Shown: positions 4,546 to 7,986 of the stretch, in pieces
Position numbering within the stretch: position 1 is the first letter of the stretch
Layout of the letters: every line of letters starts with the position of its first letter
Origin: Verrucomicrobiota bacterium
Lineage (GTDB): Bacteria; Verrucomicrobiota; Verrucomicrobiia; Opitutales; UBA2995
Direction of reading: 5' to 3'
DNA length: 7,986 nt
NCBI GenBank assembly: GCA_027297085.1
Contig: JAPUIL010000365.1
Span: forward strand, 1 to 7,986
Translations under genes and position numbers: made by a program
The notes under the pieces: generated by a model
Database searches by the model: none
Told to the model about the DNA's origin: nothing
Seen by the model: only the letters and a program-made list of their open reading frames with translations

Positions 4546-6067
4546 CGAGTGTGTGCTCGGAGGACAAACCCAGGTCGTTGTCACGAATAGTGCGCAGTTT
4601 ACTGGCAAGCTTCGCTTTAAAGGCCGCAACGATCCACTCGTAATCGGGATTCTCAGCAAGGTTGGTGTACTGCTCGGGATCGTTTTGGATATCGAAGAGT
4701 TCAATGCCGTCGGAGGCGTCTTCGTTGTATTGAATGTATGAATACTCCTGTGTGCGTAGGAGAAAGCCCTTGCGCATCGGAGCGACACAGAACGCGGCGT
4801 CGCGCACTTCGAAGCTTGAGTCGTCCAGCATGGGTGAGAGGTCTTTGCCTTGGGTGGCTTTCGGGAAGTCCAATCCACAGAGTTTGGCGGTAGTAGGGTA
4901 AAGGTCGATCAGCTCGGTAAGCGAGTTGCAGACCGCGGGTTCTTTGCCTGGTACGCAGATAATGAGCGGCACGCCTGCAGATACGTCGCGCAGGCTAACC
5001 TTCGACCAGAAGTCGTGCTCGCCCAGGTGGTATCCGTGGTCACTGGTGAAGATGATGATGGTTTCGTCCTCGAGGCCGGCGGCTTCCAGGGCATCGAGCA
5101 CTTTACCGACTTGGGCGTCCATGTAGGCGACCGAGGCATAGTAACCACCCAACAGTTTCTTTTGGCGACGGATGTCCATCTCCATGCCCTGACTGGTTTT
5201 GTAATTGATACCGGCAGTGGGAATGTCGTCCCAGTCGCCCGGTATTTTTTCGGGCAGGACCATCTTACTGTATGGCAAGTAGGGAGGGAAGTAGGAGGCA
5301 GGCGCTACCAGGGGCACATGCGGCCGTACGAATCCAACACCGAGCCAAAAGGGTTCGCCCTTTCGCGATCCGGAGTTCTTATCGAACTGTTGTATGAGTT
5401 CCACTGCCTTGGCCGCGGTTTTGCCATCGGAGTGAACCAGGTCATCGCCATCGGCTTCCACCACCACAAAGGTGTTTCCGCCCACTGCAGGCTTTTTACC
5501 ATCGGGATTATTTTCCAAAGTTTCGGCATTGCCAGAGGCCGCCCATTCTGGTCCCGGGCTATTGAACCTTTCCGTCCAGGAAATAGGGTCATCGGCTCCG
5601 TCGCTGCCTTCTTCGATGCCACCGGGGACTCCCATGTGATAGATCTTACTCACGCGTGCCGAGTAGTAACCGTTGTCTTTGAAGAGTTGTGCCCAGGTTT
5701 GCCGATCGCCGATCTTGGGACGCGGACTTTTGTATCCCAGCACCCCGGTCGCATGCGGATAATAACCGGACATGAAGGACGCCCGGGAAGGTCCGCAGTA
5801 ACTGCCTTGGCAATAAGCCCGGGTAAATCGCACGCCTCTTTCTGCCAACCGGTCTATGTTCGGCGTCTGGCACACGGTGTTTCCGTAACACGACAATGCC
5901 GAGTAGGTCAGGTCATCTGAGATGATGAATAAAACGTTATATTTACCGTCCTCGGGAACGGCTTGTAGAGAGGTGACCCAAGCTGCTGCTGCCAGAGAAA
6001 TTGTGAGCCAAATTTTGCTATTCAATACTATGGAGGATTTATGCGACGGTTTCCAGCTATTTATCAA
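4538..6067 (-). CDS. Secreted type I sulfatase, iduronate-2-sulfatase-like, 509 aa
   Basis: It cleaves sulfate esters, probably of a sulfated sugar or uronic acid; the true substrate is unknown. Landmarks: NVLFIISDDLTYSALSCYG with D51-D52; the formylglycine site C91-G-P-S-R in YCGPSRASFMSGYYPH; SKIYHMG with K141 and H144; GFVRPHVPLVAP with H250; TSDHGYHLGEHDFWSK with D343-H344 and K356; and ELFDIQNDPEQYTNLAENP near the end. The FxRPHxP and DHGxHLGEH patterns are typical of the iduronate-2-sulfatase branch. A signal peptide is present (hydrophobic LTISLAAAAWVTSLQA, cleavage near 36). The start is uncertain: the TTG at 6067 overlaps the upstream stop codon as TTGA and would be translationally coupled, but gives a long n-region. 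A TTG at 6025 (codon 15) would give a more typical signal peptide. Neither has a good Shine-Dalgarno and no in-frame ATG is available. It is third in the operon after the oxidoreductase pair. No terminator separates its stop from the convergent RAYT. Confidence 0.92.
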   Translation of the reverse strand: MINSWKPSHKSSIVLNSKIWLTISLAAAAWVTSLQAVPEDGKYNVLFIISDDLTYSALSCYGNTVCQTPNIDRLAERGVRFTRAYCQGSYCGPSRASFMSGYYPHATGVLGYKSPRPKIGDRQTWAQLFKDNGYYSARVSKIYHMGVPGGIEEGSDGADDPISWTERFNSPGPEWAASGNAETLENNPDGKKPAVGGNTFVVVEADGDDLVHSDGKTAAKAVELIQQFDKNSGSRKGEPFWLGVGFVRPHVPLVAPASYFPPYLPYSKMVLPEKIPGDWDDIPTAGINYKTSQGMEMDIRRQKKLLGGYYASVAYMDAQVGKVLDALEAAGLEDETIIIFTSDHGYHLGEHDFWSKVSLRDVSAGVPLIICVPGKEPAVCNSLTELIDLYPTTAKLCGLDFPKATQGKDLSPMLDDSSFEVRDAAFCVAPMRKGFLLRTQEYSYIQYNEDASDGIELFDIQNDPEQYTNLAENPDYEWIVAAFKAKLASKLRTIRDNDLGLSSEHTLVR

Positions 6068-6645
6068 TATTCTGACCAGGCTACATTACCGACCTCGGAC
6101 ATAGGAACGCAGGCCTGGTATTTACCCGGGACCGGATCGTACTGCGTTACGTTCTTACAAACCTCCTCCGAGGTGAAATAACCGAGGAGTGTCATTTCGC
6201 GTAACTTCCTCAAAAACGATTTGCCGGCTTTGCTATCTGTAGAGGCCAGTTTTGTCATGGCTGTTGCCTGGTCATCTGATGATTGATCTTGAAAACCTCC
6301 GCTTTTCAATTGAGCCAGGCCTTTCGCGAACACAGCCTTTTCCTCCTCATCCATGAACTTGCCGTAGAGGATATCGATAAACTGAGGGACACCCACATCC
6401 TGTGCTCCGGGTGTATCAGTTCGCGGGAGAATAAGCTCGGAAGCAGCACTCACCACCTGAGCCTGTGTTTTGTCGAGAAACTGTGGTTTCCAATCCAAGC
6501 CTGTTCCGGCCTTGCTGGGATCTGCTCCCATGCACCCTGCGATGGATGAGGAAGAGACGGCTACGCCTAGAAGCATAGCAGTACGCTTGATGGCCTCGCG
6601 TCGATTTATAGTTATCTCTGATTTATCGTCGCTTGGTGAATGCAT
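6064..6645 (-). CDS. Gluconate 2-dehydrogenase subunit 3 family protein, probable Tat lipoprotein, 193 aa
   Basis: A small partner subunit of GMC-type membrane-associated sugar dehydrogenases, thought to help export or stabilise the flavoprotein. The N-terminus has a twin-arginine-like motif N-R15-R16-E-A-I-K, a hydrophobic segment, and a lipobox SIAGC with C38 as the putative lipidated cysteine. Conserved family segments follow: AASELILPRTDTPGAQDVGVPQFIDIL (about 67-93), MDEEEKAVFAKGLAQL (about 98-113), and near the C-terminus TLLGYFTSEEVCKNVTQYDP with VPGKYQAC. The ATG lies 1 nt after the GMC stop codon, and its stop overlaps the sulfatase TTG, so the three genes are almost certainly one transcript. 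The Tat signal suggests export of a folded complex with the cofactor-bearing GMC subunit. No cytochrome c subunit, present in the classical three-subunit gluconate dehydrogenase, is visible. It could lie off the window, or electrons may go to another acceptor. Confidence 0.88.
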   Translation of the reverse strand: MHSPSDDKSEITINRREAIKRTAMLLGVAVSSSSIAGCMGADPSKAGTGLDWKPQFLDKTQAQVVSAASELILPRTDTPGAQDVGVPQFIDILYGKFMDEEEKAVFAKGLAQLKSGGFQDQSSDDQATAMTKLASTDSKAGKSFLRKLREMTLLGYFTSEEVCKNVTQYDPVPGKYQACVPMSEVGNVAWSEY

Positions 6646-6646
6646 A

Positions 6647-7986
6647 TTAAATGTTTCCTTTCTTCATTTCATTGACCGCGTGGTCAGCCGCCCTGGCCGT
6701 TAGGGCCATATAAGTCAGCGATGGATTCTGGCAGGCAGAGGAAGTCATACACGAACCATCCGTTACAAAAACATTCGGAGAAGCATGTACTTGGTTGAAG
6801 CCATTGAGGACCGAGGTTTTCGGATCGCGCCCCATACGTGCCGTACCCATTTCGTGTATACAAAGGCCCGGTGCGCTACCATCGTCGAAACCTTCCACTT
6901 TTTTGAGTCCCCCAGCTTCCAGCATATCGATAGCCGATTGCTGGGCGTCCTTGCGCATAGCCATTTCGTTTTCCTTGTAATCACAATCAAAGGTCACCGT
7001 AGGTTGCCCCCACTTGTCCAACATATCGTGATTAAGGTACATCTTGTTGTCGTGATATGGCAGGTGTTCTCCCCAGGCTCCGATTCCCATTCTCCAGGGA
7101 CCCGGCTCAATCAAATCCGCCTTGAATTTTGCGCCAAAGCGGTTGAATTCAGCAATACCGCGAGCCCAATTCAGGCGGCTGGCACTTCCTTGGAAACCAA
7201 ACCCGCGAATATAGTCCTTTCGGGTGGTTTCTTTGTTCAGGTTTCGGAATCGGGGAATATAAATGCCATTGGGGCGACGACCTGAGTAGTATTGATCTTC
7301 GAATCCTTCATAAACGCCGTTGGCGCCCACCTTGAAGTGATGATCCATCAAATTGTGTCCTAACTCGCCGCTGTCATTGCCGAAGCCGTTAGGGAAACGG
7401 TCCGATGTTGAATTGAGCAGGATAAAGGTGGATGCCACCGTCGATGCGCAGCAAAAGATCACTTTGGCATAATATTCGATTACGTCATTGTTTTCCGCGT
7501 CGATGATTCTTACGCCGGTAGCCCGGCCTTTCTCCTGGTCGTAAATTAGCTGGTTGACGATAGAGAAGGGTCGCAGTGTCAAATTCCCTGAAGCGTAGGC
7601 TGCCGGCAAGGTAGAGGCGTTACTGCTGAAATAAGCTCCGTAAGGGCAACCGCGAATACAGCGATTGCGTGCCTGGCAAGGACCGCGGCCATTGTGGGCC
7701 TGGGTCAGGTTGGCCACGCGTCCGATGGTCATGATTCGGTCGGAGAAATTTTCGCGAATCTTCTGGGTCACATGAGTCTCGAGGCAGTTCATGTCCCAGG
7801 CTGGGAGAAATTTTCCGTCGGGAAGTTGGGACAGGCCTTCGTTTCGGCCACTGATGCCAGCGAAATCTTCCACGTAGTCATACCAGGGTGCCAGTTCCCT
7901 GTAACGGATGGGCCAATCCACGGCGATACCATCCTTGGCATTCGCTTCAAAATCGATGTCGCCAATGCGATAAGATTGACGACCCC
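6647..7986 (-). CDS. GMC family FAD-dependent oxidoreductase, 5' end off the window
   Basis: The frame stays open to the window edge: the 21 residues before the in-frame GTG at 7921 (ending DIDFEANAKDGIA) fit the family, so the true start lies outside and roughly the first 100-150 residues with the FAD-binding GxGxxG fold are missing. About 445 residues are visible. Numbering from the GTG codon at 7921: DWPIRYRELAPWYDYVE at 2-18; a cysteine cluster at C82, C88 and C92 in GPCQARNRCIRGCPYGA; LRPFSIVNQLIYD at 116-128 and VIFCCAS at 154-160 (FAD domain return); GELGHNLMDH at 185-194; and the C-terminal GMC domain with H356-E357-M-G-T-A-R-M-G, VTDGS at 386-390, and N399 in QNPSLTYMALTARAADH. H356 and N399 are the likely catalytic pair. 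Together with the subunit-3 gene it resembles membrane-bound gluconate or sugar dehydrogenases, oxidising a sugar hydroxyl in the periplasm. The precise substrate is unknown. Confidence 0.92.
   Translation of the reverse strand, partial: GRQSYRIGDIDFEANAKDGIAVDWPIRYRELAPWYDYVEDFAGISGRNEGLSQLPDGKFLPAWDMNCLETHVTQKIRENFSDRIMTIGRVANLTQAHNGRGPCQARNRCIRGCPYGAYFSSNASTLPAAYASGNLTLRPFSIVNQLIYDQEKGRATGVRIIDAENNDVIEYYAKVIFCCASTVASTFILLNSTSDRFPNGFGNDSGELGHNLMDHHFKVGANGVYEGFEDQYYSGRRPNGIYIPRFRNLNKETTRKDYIRGFGFQGSASRLNWARGIAEFNRFGAKFKADLIEPGPWRMGIGAWGEHLPYHDNKMYLNHDMLDKWGQPTVTFDCDYKENEMAMRKDAQQSAIDMLEAGGLKKVEGFDDGSAPGLCIHEMGTARMGRDPKTSVLNGFNQVHASPNVFVTDGSCMTSSACQNPSLTYMALTARAADHAVNEMKKGNI
6655..6660 (-). 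promoter_or_regulatory. Ribosome binding site of the subunit-3 gene, inside the GMC coding end
   Basis: On the minus strand AAGGAA lies 9 nt before the ATG at 6645, within the last codons of the GMC gene (EMKKGNI). This supports the chosen start and coupled translation of the two subunits. Confidence 0.6.

Noticed and set aside
4850..5920. A 356-codon open frame on the plus strand
   Set aside because: It lies fully antisense inside the iduronate-2-sulfatase-like gene, whose motifs are unmistakable. Its translation has no recognisable family and it is a codon-bias shadow.
6785..7285. A 166-codon plus-strand frame
   Set aside because: It is antisense within the GMC oxidoreductase gene, with no family similarity.

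Overview
The window (about 8 kb, roughly 50% G+C by eye) looks like a chromosomal piece from a Verrucomicrobiota-type bacterium, perhaps a marine member of the Opitutae. A planctomycete or Lentisphaerae relative is not excluded. The reasons are the N-terminal extension of the serine/threonine kinase fragment, two secreted type I sulfatases, a GMC oxidoreductase paired with a gluconate-2-dehydrogenase subunit-3 protein, a long REP-associated tyrosine transposase, and several hairpin-type dispersed repeats. This placement rests on family recognition, not on a search.

Layout. Positions 1-458 hold the tail of an unidentified frame, a heptanucleotide tandem repeat, and a serine/threonine kinase gene cut off just after its glycine-rich loop. 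Positions 459-817 have no gene and contain a probable degenerate dispersed repeat. Positions 818-1366 hold a small secreted TonB C-terminal-domain protein with a good intrinsic terminator. From 1367 to 1506 there are two short hairpins, one of them REP-like. A secreted sulfatase runs on the minus strand at 1507-3096. The 480-bp gap at 3097-3576 contains a textbook REPIN (perfect 25-bp inverted arms, each with a GTAG foot and its own small hairpin), flanked on both sides by two related 20-nt hairpins. A RAYT (Y1/HUH transposase) follows at 3577-4545 on the plus strand. The rest, 4538-7986, is a tight minus-strand operon: GMC oxidoreductase (its N-terminal part lies off the window), gluconate-2-dehydrogenase subunit-3-like lipoprotein, and an iduronate-2-sulfatase-like sulfatase.

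How it may work together. The minus-strand genes look like a periplasmic system that desulfates a sugar or sulfated polysaccharide fragment (the sulfatases) and oxidises it (GMC flavoprotein plus its small subunit). The substrate cannot be read from the sequence. The RAYT and its REPIN sit between the two sulfatase genes, in the opposite orientation, and the transposase stop overlaps the sulfatase stop by 8 bp. The most notable non-coding signal is the REPIN/RAYT pair and the second hairpin pair that brackets it. No wholly new system can be demonstrated from this window alone.
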